Source: Betaproteobacteria bacterium (GTDB lineage Bacteria > Pseudomonadota > Gammaproteobacteria > Burkholderiales > Casimicrobiaceae). Taken from it: DNA of 64,000 bases. The notes under the pieces are model-generated. The model worked only from the letters and a program-made list of their open reading frames with translations, did not search any database and had not been told where the DNA came from. Below, in pieces: positions 33,755 to 41,544 of this stretch. Positions within the stretch are counted from its first letter, which is position 1. Every line of letters starts with the position of its first letter. The stretch spans positions 135,754-199,753 of the forward strand of contig JADKEV010000008.1 of assembly GCA_016717855.1 (NCBI GenBank). The letters are read 5' to 3'. A program made the translations under genes and the position numbers.

Positions 33755-34681
33755 TCAGTGATGGCGCAGGATGATGAAATCGGCGATCTCGGCGAGGCGC
33801 CGCGCGCGGTCGCCGAAACCGGCCAGCGCCGCGCGCGCTTCCTCGCGCAGCGCCGCCGCCCTGGCTTTCGCGGCGGCGAGGCCCAGCAGGCTGACATACG
33901 TCGGCTTGTGCTGGATGGCATCCTTGCCGGCGGTCTTGCCCAGTTGCGCCGACGAGGCCTCGACATCGAGCACGTCGTCGACCACCTGGAACGCCAGCCC
34001 GGCGGCGTCGGCGAACCGTGCAAGCGCCGCGTCCTCTGCGCTGTCCAGCGGCTCGCCGCAGCCGGCGCCCAGCAGCACCGCGGTGCGGATCAGCGCGCCG
34101 GTCTTCAGGCTGTGCATGCGCTCGAGTTCGGCCAGCGACAGCACCTGGCCGACTCCGGCCAAATCGATGGCTTGGCCGCCGGCCATTCCACGGGAACCGC
34201 AGGCGAGCGCGAACGACCGCAGCAAGCCGGCGTTGCGCGCGGGATCGTCGGCCAGCACATCTTCGACGATCACCAGCGTCGCTTCGCTTTGCAGCGCGTC
34301 GCCGGCCAACATCGCCGTGGCTTCATCGAAGCGCACGTGGCAGGTCGGCCGGCCCCGGCGCAGCACGTCATCGTCCATGCAGGGCATATCGTCGTGGACC
34401 AGCGAGTAGGCATGGATCAGCTCCACTGCGACCGCGACCCGCTCCACCCGCGCCGCCGGCGCGCGGGTCAACTCGCCCGCCGCATACGCGAGCAGGGGCC
34501 GGACGCGCTTGCCGCCGCCCAGCGCGGCGTAGCGCATCGCCTCGTGCAACCGCGCCGGGGCCAGGTTGGCCGGTGGCAGGCGGGCGTCGAGCGCTTGTTC
34601 GACCCGCTGCTGCATCGAGCGCATCCACGCCGCGAAGCCCAGCTGCACGGCACGGGCGACGGGCTCCGCGACCAGGCTCAC
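33755..34681 (-). CDS. ispA: Farnesyl diphosphate synthase / polyprenyl synthetase IspA
   Basis: The protein has up to 308 residues. It is an all-helical prenyltransferase condensing IPP with DMAPP/GPP. GGGKRVRPLL, the first Asp-rich motif HDDMPCMDDD followed by RRGRPTCH, and the second Asp-rich motif FQVVDDVLDVE are clear. The start is either the GTG at 34681, immediately after the xseB stop, or an ATG at 34624. The longer form fits families with a short N-terminal helix. Confidence 0.95.
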   Translation of the reverse strand: MSLVAEPVARAVQLGFAAWMRSMQQRVEQALDARLPPANLAPARLHEAMRYAALGGGKRVRPLLAYAAGELTRAPAARVERVAVAVELIHAYSLVHDDMPCMDDDVLRRGRPTCHVRFDEATAMLAGDALQSEATLVIVEDVLADDPARNAGLLRSFALACGSRGMAGGQAIDLAGVGQVLSLAELERMHSLKTGALIRTAVLLGAGCGEPLDSAEDAALARFADAAGLAFQVVDDVLDVEASSAQLGKTAGKDAIQHKPTYVSLLGLAAAKARAAALREEARAALAGFGDRARRLAEIADFIILRHH

Positions 34682-34682
34682 C

Positions 34683-34952
34683 TCACGCCTCCATCCCGCT
34701 CTCGGGTTCGGCGAAGTTCTTGAGCAGATCGCCTTCCAGGATCTTCACCTGCTCCTGCGCGCCTTGCAGCTGGTTCTGCGCGAACTGCAGGAGTTCGGCC
34801 CCGCGCCGGTAGGCGGCAAGCGCGTCCGCCAGCGGCAATTGTCCCGCTTCCAGATCCGCGACCAGGGTTTCGAGTTCGCCGAGCGCGGCCTCGAAACTCT
34901 GCGGCGGCGCCGGAACGGCGGGCGGGGAAGCGGACGGGGCAACGCGAGGCAT
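34683..34952 (-). CDS. xseB: Exodeoxyribonuclease VII small subunit
   Basis: The 89-residue protein has the typical XseB coiled-coil helices FEAALGELETLVADLEAGQL and LADALAAYRRGAELLQFAQ. XseB packs several copies on the XseA subunit, which is not in this window. The ATG at 34952 is preferred because the in-frame extension to 35012 lacks homology. It is the first gene of xseB-ispA-dxs and runs divergently from the Rieske gene. Confidence 0.92.
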   Translation of the reverse strand: MPRVAPSASPPAVPAPPQSFEAALGELETLVADLEAGQLPLADALAAYRRGAELLQFAQNQLQGAQEQVKILEGDLLKNFAEPESGMEA

Positions 34953-35068
34953 GATGGGCCGGGAAGAAGGAACAACAACGGAGGCATCAATGATAGCCGT
35001 TTTTGTCCGCACAATCAGCCACCTACATTCTTTAACCGCGGCGCGACATCGATCGAGGCCGATTTTCC

Positions 35069-35098
35069 TTTACCGAACAACCCCTTGTGCGATAAAAT
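35069..35098 (+). promoter_or_regulatory. Candidate promoter of the Rieske oxygenase gene
   Basis: TTTACC and TAAAAT (within GATAAAAT) are separated by 18 bases. The predicted start near 35105 leaves a leader of about 145 bases before the coding region. Confidence 0.45.
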
Positions 35099-35104
35099 CG
35101 AGAC

Positions 35105-35251
35105 TGTCGATGCGGCCTTCCGGGGCGGTGGCGGGCGAAGCGTGCGAGCCCCCTGCCGGGAATGGCTGACTTAGCAAAGCAGGCGAGCGGTCGCCGGGGA
35201 GGAGACCCGAACCGCTCATTGTTGGGTTGGCTGGAAATTCTGGAAAGCGCC
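35105..35251 (+). other. Structured leader region upstream of the Rieske gene
   Basis: The leader contains a 7-bp hairpin stem GAGCGGT (35185-35191) / ACCGCTC (35211-35217) with an inner GGG/CCC pairing. Just before it is a second CTGC/GCAG stem. No known riboswitch class was recognised. An upstream in-frame ATG at 35162 would translate part of it but looks unrelated to the family. Confidence 0.35.
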
Positions 35252-36382
35252 ATGTCAAATCTCGCAACGCCCATGCGGCAGGCGGAAGCAACCGCCCACG
35301 CCGTCTCTGGTTCGCAACTACCCGTGCATTCGTATTTCGATCCCGCGCTGTTCGAGGCGGAAATGCGCCTGCTCTTCGCGCAGGGGCCCGGCTACGTCGG
35401 CCACGAACTGATGGTGCCCGAGGCCGGCGACTACCAGGTCCTGTCCTGGCGCAACGACGCCCACGTGCTGACCCGCTCCGGGGCGGGCCGGGACAAGGTC
35501 GAACTGCTTTCGAATGTCTGCCGCCACCGCCAGGCCATCATGCTGCATGGCCGCGGCAACGCGCAGAACATCGTCTGTCCGCTGCATCGCTGGACCTACG
35601 ACCTGAAGGGCGCGCTGATCGGGGCGCCGCACTTTCCGGAGAATCCTTGCCTGAACCTGCGGCAGACACCGCTGCAGGCGTGGAATGGACTGCTCTTCGG
35701 CGGTCCGCGCAACATCGCCGCCGACCTGGCCGGTCTCGAAATTCCCGATTTCGACTTTTCCGGGTATCTGTTCGACCGGGTCGAGATTCACGAGTGCGCG
35801 TACAACTGGAAGACCTTCATCGAGGTGTATCTCGAGGATTACCACGTCGTGCCGTTTCATCCGGGCCTGGGAAACTTCGTGTCCTGCGACGATCTCAAGT
35901 GGCAGTTCAGCGAGCGCTACAGCGTGCAGACGGTGGGCGTGGCCAACGGGCTAGCCCGCGCCGGAACGGCGACGTACGAGCGCTGGCAACGGGCGGTGCG
36001 CGCCTATTACGGCGACAAGCAGCCGCCGCATGGCGCGATCTGGCTCACGATCTATCCGAACATCATGCTCGAGTGGTATCCGCACGTGCTCGTCGTGAGC
36101 ACGCTGTATCCCCGCGGCCCGCAGCAGACGACCAACGTCGTTGAGTTCTACTACCCCGAGGACATCGCGCTGTTCGAGCGCGAGTTCGTCGAGGCCGAGC
36201 AGGCGGCGTACATGGAAACCGCGATCGAGGATGACGACATCGCGCTGCGCATGGACGCGGGCCGCCGCGTGCTGATGGAACAGGGGCGCAACGAAACCGG
36301 GCCGTATCAGTCGCCGATGGAAGACGGGATGCGCCACTTTCACGAGTTCCTGCGCCGCGAATCGGGCGACTGGTATCGATAA
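35252..36382 (+). CDS. Rieske-type aromatic ring-hydroxylating oxygenase, alpha subunit family
   Basis: The 376-residue protein has an N-terminal Rieske [2Fe-2S] domain with CRH (about 90-92) and CPLH (about 110-113). The C-terminal catalytic domain carries the 2-His-1-carboxylate iron site in VYLEDYHVVPFHPGL. Such enzymes hydroxylate aromatic or quaternary-ammonium substrates with electrons from a separate reductase. No reductase or beta subunit is nearby, so the substrate is unknown. The ATG at 35252 follows GGAAAGC. The next gene is a sulfurtransferase 42 bases downstream. Confidence 0.88.
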   Translation: MSNLATPMRQAEATAHAVSGSQLPVHSYFDPALFEAEMRLLFAQGPGYVGHELMVPEAGDYQVLSWRNDAHVLTRSGAGRDKVELLSNVCRHRQAIMLHGRGNAQNIVCPLHRWTYDLKGALIGAPHFPENPCLNLRQTPLQAWNGLLFGGPRNIAADLAGLEIPDFDFSGYLFDRVEIHECAYNWKTFIEVYLEDYHVVPFHPGLGNFVSCDDLKWQFSERYSVQTVGVANGLARAGTATYERWQRAVRAYYGDKQPPHGAIWLTIYPNIMLEWYPHVLVVSTLYPRGPQQTTNVVEFYYPEDIALFEREFVEAEQAAYMETAIEDDDIALRMDAGRRVLMEQGRNETGPYQSPMEDGMRHFHEFLRRESGDWYR

Positions 36383-36424
36383 CCGGTTGCGCGCAACGCG
36401 GCCGCATTCACGGAAAGAGCACCC

Positions 36425-37267
36425 ATGCAGAACTACCAGACCCTGATCCAGGCGAGCGAACTCGCGGCCCTCCTGGACGATCCGCAACTGGTCCTGATCG
36501 ATGTTCGCCACGACCTGGGCGATCACACGCTGGGTGCGCGCAAGTACGAGGAAGCGCACATCCCGGGCGCGCACTTCCTGGCGGTCGAGTCCGACCTGTC
36601 CGCGCCCAAGACCGGGCGCAACGGCCGGCATCCGCTGCCGGCGCCCGAAGCGTTCGCCGCGACGCTTTCGGCGCTGGGCGTCGACGCAGGCAAGCAGGTC
36701 GTCGCCTACGACCAGGCGCAGACCACGTACAGCGCGCGCCTGTGGTGGATGCTGCGCTGGCTGGGCCACCGCAACGCAGCGGTGCTCGACGGCGGCCTGG
36801 ACGCCTGGGTCCGCGCTGGATTCGGCGTCACCGCCGTTGTGCCCGCGCGCAAGCCGGCCCGCCTCGTGCCGAGCCTGAGCGAATCGCCGGTATCCGTCGA
36901 GACGCTGATCGGCCACCTCGCGGACATCGATTACACGGTGATGGACGGGCGCGGCGCGGGGCGGTTTCGCGGCATCAACGAGACCATCGACCCGGTGGGC
37001 GGGCACATTCCGGGCTCGCACAACCGCCCCTATACGCAGAACCTCAATGCCGACAACACGTTCAAGAGCGCCGACGCGCTGCGCGCCGAGTGGCTGGCGG
37101 CGCTCGGGGGACGCACGCCGGCGCAGATCGTGCATTCGTGCGGCTCGGGGGTCACGGCCTGCAACAATCTTCTGGCGATGGAAATCGCCGGCCTGTCCGG
37201 CTCGCGGCTGTATCCGGGATCGTGGAGCGAGTGGAGCGCCGATCCGGCGCGGCCGATCGAGCGCTGA
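36425..37267 (+). CDS. sseA: Thiosulfate / 3-mercaptopyruvate sulfurtransferase (two rhodanese domains)
   Basis: The 280-residue protein consists of two rhodanese domains. The first is non-catalytic, with YDQAQTTYSARLWWMLRWLG-type sequence and no Cys. The second ends in HSCGSGVTAC, whose Cys (about 239) is the persulfide carrier. The CGSGVTA loop is closer to the mercaptopyruvate sulfurtransferase type than to classical rhodanese. It is in the same direction as the Rieske gene but may have its own promoter. Confidence 0.9.
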   Translation: MQNYQTLIQASELAALLDDPQLVLIDVRHDLGDHTLGARKYEEAHIPGAHFLAVESDLSAPKTGRNGRHPLPAPEAFAATLSALGVDAGKQVVAYDQAQTTYSARLWWMLRWLGHRNAAVLDGGLDAWVRAGFGVTAVVPARKPARLVPSLSESPVSVETLIGHLADIDYTVMDGRGAGRFRGINETIDPVGGHIPGSHNRPYTQNLNADNTFKSADALRAEWLAALGGRTPAQIVHSCGSGVTACNNLLAMEIAGLSGSRLYPGSWSEWSADPARPIER

Positions 37268-37279
37268 AGTCCCGGACCG

Positions 37280-37981
37280 CTACCTGACCACCGCGGCAGT
37301 CTGCCCGAACAGGATCTTCTTTTCTGCCTCGGTCATCGCCGCCGCCTGCGCCCGGTATTTCGGGCCCAGAGCATAGGCGCGCTGGGTCGCCGGACGATCG
37401 GCGATGGCGTGGAACCAGCGCTTTAGGTGCGGGAAGTCGTCCAGGTCCTGGCGCTGCCGCTGGTGCGGCACAATCCACGGATAGCAGGCCATGTCGGCAA
37501 TCGTGTAGGCATCGCCGGCGACGTAACGGCGATCGGCCAGACGTTTGTTCAGCACGCCGTACAGACGGTTGGTTTCCTTGACGTAACGATCGACGGCGTA
37601 CGGTATCGGACTTTCCGCGTACCCGACGAAGTGGTGATTCTGCCCCGCCATCGGACCCAGGTTGGCGACCTGCCAGAACAGCCACTGCATGACCTCGACC
37701 TGCCCCCGCACATTGTCAGGCCGGAACCGGCGCAGCTTCTGCGCGAGGTACATCAGGATCGCGCCGGACTCGAAGACCGAGACCGGTTGGCCGCCGCCGG
37801 CCGGGGCGCGATCGAGGATCGCCGGTATCCGGTTGTTCGGTGACAGCCGCAGGAACTCCGGCTCGAACTGCTCGCCGCGCCCGATGTTTACCGGAAAGAT
37901 CGCGTAGGCGGCCCCGGTCTCCTCGAGGAACATCGTGATCTTGTGGCCATTCGGCGTCGGCCAGTAGTAAAGGTCGATCAT
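37280..37981 (-). CDS. Glutathione S-transferase family protein (YghU/Ure2-like)
   Basis: The 233-residue protein has a thioredoxin-like N-terminal domain (LYYWPTPNGHKITMFLEE, SPNNRIPAI, and VFESGAILMYLA for glutathione binding). The helical C-terminal domain contains QVANLGPMAGQNHHF, typical of the YghU/YfcG/Ure2p-like group. These enzymes often reduce disulfides with two glutathiones. The ATG at 37981 gives the usual MIDLYYWPTPNG start. It is convergent with the sulfurtransferase gene, 12 bases apart. Confidence 0.9.
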   Translation of the reverse strand: MIDLYYWPTPNGHKITMFLEETGAAYAIFPVNIGRGEQFEPEFLRLSPNNRIPAILDRAPAGGGQPVSVFESGAILMYLAQKLRRFRPDNVRGQVEVMQWLFWQVANLGPMAGQNHHFVGYAESPIPYAVDRYVKETNRLYGVLNKRLADRRYVAGDAYTIADMACYPWIVPHQRQRQDLDDFPHLKRWFHAIADRPATQRAYALGPKYRAQAAAMTEAEKKILFGQTAAVVR

Positions 37982-38012
37982 CGGGATTCCTCGTGCATGA
38001 ACAATGAGGCAA

Positions 38013-38579
38013 TCAGTTCGAATGCGCCGCGACGCCAAGGTCCGCGCGCAGCGCGCACTCGTGCAGGATGCGGTAGCGCGGTCCGTCGGCGGCGAGTTCC
38101 GACGCAACCAGGACAAAAGACCCGACGTCCCAGCGCAATTCAGGCAGCCCAGCGGCCGGCGGACCGCGGGTCGCGTCGCGCGCCAGCGTCAGGTGCGGCA
38201 CCCAGGGCCGCACGTCGAGGCTGAACCCGAGTTTGCCGGCGCCGCGCGCCAGCGCATCCTGCAGCATCGCGAGCGGCTCCGGCGTTTCCTTCGTGCCGGC
38301 CCAGACGACGCCGTTGTGTCGCCACCACCCCAGTTGATCCAGTCGCAACGTGAAGCGTGGCAGATCGATGCCCGCCATCAGTTCCGTCAGTGCGGCCAGG
38401 CGCGGCGGCGGCGTCGCGCCGATGAACACCAGCGTCAAATGCAGCGTCTCGATGCGCGGGGGACGTCCCGCGCAGTCCTTCGCGACCTGCGCGGCGCGCG
38501 CGGCGAGCACGGCCCGCACTTCCGGATCGGGCCAGAGCGCGAAGAACGTCCGCAGCGGCGATTGCCGCGCGCCGGTCAT
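38013..38579 (-). CDS. thpR: RNA 2',3'-cyclic phosphodiesterase (2H/LigT family)
   Basis: The 188-residue protein carries the two HxTx motifs of the 2H phosphoesterase family, LHLTLVFIG and PHLTLARD. It also has the N-terminal RTFFALWPD block. The enzyme opens 2',3'-cyclic phosphates on RNA ends to 2'-phosphates. The ATG at 38579 overlaps the stop of gntK (ATGA), so it is translationally coupled to the kinase gene, an unusual partner. Confidence 0.9.
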   Translation of the reverse strand: MTGARQSPLRTFFALWPDPEVRAVLAARAAQVAKDCAGRPPRIETLHLTLVFIGATPPPRLAALTELMAGIDLPRFTLRLDQLGWWRHNGVVWAGTKETPEPLAMLQDALARGAGKLGFSLDVRPWVPHLTLARDATRGPPAAGLPELRWDVGSFVLVASELAADGPRYRILHECALRADLGVAAHSN

Positions 38580-39121
38580 GTTGCGCTCCCGGACGCCGGC
38601 GTGGCCTGCCCGGCCGCACCCTGCCCGCGCGCGAGGCCGGCGCACACGGCATCCGCCAACTCTTCCGGCGGCGGGCCGATGTCGATGCTGAGGGCGTCGC
38701 CCGGGCGCTCGAGCGTCGCGAACTGCGAGTCGAGCAGGGCCGGGTTCATGTAGTGTCCCGAGCGGGCCGCCAGCCGGCCGGCGATCAGCTCGCGCGCGCC
38801 CTCGAGATGGACGAAGCGCAGGTCGGGGATTCCGTCGCGCAGCCGTTCCCGATACGCCGCCTTGAGCGCCGAGCAAGCCAGCACCAGCGGCTCGCCCCGA
38901 GCCGTCGATTCGCGCAAGCGCGCATTGAGCGCGTCCAGCCAGGGCCGCCGGTCCGCGTCGTCCAGCGCAATGCCGGCACGCATCTTGGCCACGTTGGCGG
39001 GTGGATGAAAGTCATCGGCGTCGACGAACTGCGCGCCCAGATGCTGCGCGACCAGCCGCCCGACGGTGGTCTTGCCGCAGCCGGTCACGCCCATGACCAC
39101 GATTTGCACGTCAGTGGCCAT
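38576..39121 (-). CDS. gntK: Gluconokinase
   Basis: The 181-residue kinase phosphorylates gluconate to 6-phosphogluconate. The P-loop GVTGCGKTTVG, the DADDFHPPANVAKMRAG segment, ACSALKAAYRERLRDG, and the LAARSGHYMNPALLDSQFATLE signature are present. No gluconate transporter or Entner-Doudoroff gene is adjacent. The gene overlaps thpR by 4 bases. Confidence 0.92.
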   Translation of the reverse strand: MATDVQIVVMGVTGCGKTTVGRLVAQHLGAQFVDADDFHPPANVAKMRAGIALDDADRRPWLDALNARLRESTARGEPLVLACSALKAAYRERLRDGIPDLRFVHLEGARELIAGRLAARSGHYMNPALLDSQFATLERPGDALSIDIGPPPEELADAVCAGLARGQGAAGQATPASGSAT

Positions 39122-39365
39122 CCCGCGCGCCGCCGTCGCCGGCGGGACCCGCTTCGCGCCGCATGCCGCGACTGCTGCCGGCCGCGCGCCTCCGGCCGAT
39201 GTTCGCGCCCCTGCGACCCAGTTCCACCGTGCCGACCCGCATCCTGTCTCCGCCGCCTGAGTTCAAGAAACATTTTACCCGATGCGCGCGCCGCTTCCGT
39301 CGCTTGCCGCCGCCGGCGCCAGCGTGCGACACTTGCGGCCCCCGAATCCCCGCGCGCCGCGCTCC

Positions 39366-40184
39366 ATGAACCCACCCGCACTCGACACCGTCAACCAGTT
39401 CCTGCAGGCATATGTGGTGCCGTTCGGCTGGCGCATCCTCGGCGCGCTGGCGCTGTGGATCGTCGGCGGCTGGGTCATCCGGATCCTGATCCGGCTCGCG
39501 CACAACGCGATGGCGGTGCGCCATGTCGACAAGACGCTGTCGACCTACGGCGAAGCGGCGATACGCGTCGGACTGCGCGTCATCCTCTGCATCGCGCTGC
39601 TGGGAGTCTTCGGCGTCGAGACCACGTCACTGGCCGCGTTGCTGGCGGCGGTGGGCATCGCGATCGGGACGGCGTGGTCGGGACTGCTGTCGAATTTCGC
39701 GGCCGGCGTTTTCCTGGTCGTCCTGCGGCCGTTCAAGGTCGGCGACGTGATCGGCGCCGCCGGCGTCACCGGTGAGGTCAAGAGCATCGGTCTGTTCCTG
39801 ACCGCGGTGGACACCGGCGAGAACCTGCGCACGTATATCGGCAACAGCAAGGTGCTCGGCGACAACATCGTCAACTACACGACCAACGGTTATCGCCGCG
39901 TCGATCTGCGCGCGCAGCTGGCGCACGGCGTCGACACGCGGGACGCGATGGCCCGGCTGGCGCCGCGGGTGGCGCGGGTCGCCAACGTGCGCGCCGAACC
40001 GCCGCCGTCGATCGCGATCCTGGAATTCACCGCCATCGGTCCGGTGCTGGCGGTCAGGCCCTACTGCGCGACGGCCGACTACCAGCAGGTGTACTTCGAC
40101 GTCAACCAGGTCATCGCGGAAGTGCTCGAGCAGGCCGGCTATCCGGTTCCCGCGACGCACCAGGTCACGCACGAAGCGGCCTGA
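39366..40184 (+). CDS. Small-conductance mechanosensitive channel (MscS family)
   Basis: The 272-residue membrane protein has an N-terminal helix (ILGALALWIVGGWVIRILI), two further helices, and the pore-lining TM3 with the family's AAVGIAIGTAWSGLLSN Ala/Gly pattern. The beta domain follows (RPFKVGDVIGAAGVTGEVKSI, YIGNSKVLGDNIVNYT), then a C-terminal alpha/beta domain. It should open on membrane tension to release solutes during osmotic down-shock. The ATG at 39366 is preferred over the open frame from 39282. Confidence 0.92.
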   Translation: MNPPALDTVNQFLQAYVVPFGWRILGALALWIVGGWVIRILIRLAHNAMAVRHVDKTLSTYGEAAIRVGLRVILCIALLGVFGVETTSLAALLAAVGIAIGTAWSGLLSNFAAGVFLVVLRPFKVGDVIGAAGVTGEVKSIGLFLTAVDTGENLRTYIGNSKVLGDNIVNYTTNGYRRVDLRAQLAHGVDTRDAMARLAPRVARVANVRAEPPPSIAILEFTAIGPVLAVRPYCATADYQQVYFDVNQVIAEVLEQAGYPVPATHQVTHEAA

Positions 40185-40258
40185 CGGGGCGCATCGACAG
40201 CCCGGCCAAAACCGCATACCATCGAAGTCCTGCAGTCCAACTCCGTGGGAGGAGAATC

Positions 40259-40870
40259 ATGAATCTGGTCGACCGGGTAAAGAACATCCTGCTGACGCCG
40301 AAAACCGAATGGCCGGTGATCGAAGCAGAGCAGACCGACGTGAAGTCGCTCTACATCGGCTACATCATGATCCTGGCGGCGATCCCAGCCGTTGCCAGCA
40401 TCATCTCGACAATGATGCTGGGCGGCATGATGGGCGCCATCGGCGGCCGCACGGGCCTCGGCGCCGGCATGGGAGGCGGCTTCGCGGTCGCGCACGGGCT
40501 CGCCTCGTATGTGGTCACGCTGGTCGTCATCTTCGTCGTCGCGCTGATCGTCGACGCGCTGGCGCCGAGCTTCGGCGGCCAGAAGAACCAGGTCAATGCG
40601 CTGAAGCTGGTCGCCTATTCGGCCACCGCGGGCTGGGTGGCGTCCATTGCCACGATCGTCCCGGTGCTCGGCTGGATCATCGCCATCGCGGGTTCGATCT
40701 ACGGCATCTACCTGCTCTATCTGGGCCTGCCGGTGCTGATGAAATGTCCCGAGGACAAGGCCGTGATCTACCTGATCGTCGTGGTCGTCGTCTACATCGT
40801 CCTGTCCTGGATATTCATGTCCCTGATCGTCGCCGGCGTGTTCGGCTCGATGATGCTGGGGGCACGCTGA
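40259..40870 (+). CDS. Yip1 family membrane protein
   Basis: The 203-residue protein has four to five transmembrane segments. A short cytoplasmic N-terminus (NLVDRVKNILLTPKTEWPVI) is characteristic of bacterial YIP1 domain proteins. GGQKNQVNALKLVAYSATAGWV is the other conserved block. Function in bacteria is unknown. GGGAGGAGAATC precedes the ATG, and an intrinsic terminator follows. Confidence 0.85.
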   Translation: MNLVDRVKNILLTPKTEWPVIEAEQTDVKSLYIGYIMILAAIPAVASIISTMMLGGMMGAIGGRTGLGAGMGGGFAVAHGLASYVVTLVVIFVVALIVDALAPSFGGQKNQVNALKLVAYSATAGWVASIATIVPVLGWIIAIAGSIYGIYLLYLGLPVLMKCPEDKAVIYLIVVVVVYIVLSWIFMSLIVAGVFGSMMLGAR

Positions 40871-40894
40871 CGTTACCGGGGCAACAACAGGAAA

Positions 40895-40918
40895 AACGCC
40901 CCGGGAGGGGCGTTCTTT
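40895..40918. terminator. Intrinsic terminator between convergent genes
   Basis: An 8-bp perfect stem AACGCCCC / GGGGCGTT with a GGGA tetraloop is flanked by A-rich sequence upstream and CTTTC downstream. It can work in both directions for the convergent Yip1 and DUF3501 genes. Confidence 0.8.
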
Positions 40919-40939
40919 CGCCTTGACCGGGTTTGGGCG

Positions 40940-41524
40940 TCAGGCAGCCAGATCCTGCACCAACGCCGCACGGGTGGCGTCATTGACGCTCGCCTGCGCC
41001 CGATACGCGGAGTGATCGATGCCGATCGCCACCTTCGCGCCGGATTTCAGCGCCGCACGCATTTCCGCGGTCAATTCGAACCGCAGGAAGTGCACCGCGG
41101 ACGTCTTCTCGTCGTTGGAGCGTTCCATGTCCTCGTCGGCGATCGCCGCCACGCGCGCGCCGCCATCGACCTGTACCCAAACGTCGTGCTCGATGCCGCG
41201 CAGCAGCGCAAGTTGTCGCTTTCTCTCTTCGGCATCAGGAAACTCGATCAGCATCGTCGCCTTCCAGTTGGTCCCGTCGGGAAGCAGCGGGACATAGGCG
41301 TCGAGCTCATCCTGGATGCCCGCTTCCTCGAACGTCTTTTCGATGCGCAGCATTTCCTGGATCTGGTAGCGGATCGTCAATTCGTCCTCGAAGATCAGGG
41401 TCACGTTGGGCCCCACGGCGACGGTGCGGGTCTTCTTGTGCGCCAGGACCTCGGCACGAAACTTCGGCCTTGCCTTCGCATAGGCCTCCAACGTCATCAG
41501 GCTGGCGCTGTCGATTCTGTTCAT
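40940..41524 (-). CDS. DUF3501 family protein
   Basis: The 194-residue soluble protein matches the DUF3501 family by its start (RIDSASLMTLEAYAKARP), VGPNVTLIFEDELTIRYQIQEML and the C-terminal AIGIDHSAYRAQASV. No catalytic motif is evident. In many proteobacteria this family is encoded next to a rubrerythrin and a CCG-domain Fe-S protein, exactly as here. That suggests a shared role in redox or peroxide handling. The ATG at 41524 is 20 bases after the Fe-S gene. Confidence 0.85.
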   Translation of the reverse strand: MNRIDSASLMTLEAYAKARPKFRAEVLAHKKTRTVAVGPNVTLIFEDELTIRYQIQEMLRIEKTFEEAGIQDELDAYVPLLPDGTNWKATMLIEFPDAEERKRQLALLRGIEHDVWVQVDGGARVAAIADEDMERSNDEKTSAVHFLRFELTAEMRAALKSGAKVAIGIDHSAYRAQASVNDATRAALVQDLAA

Positions 41525-41544
41525 GACTGAAACTCCACTGTTGA

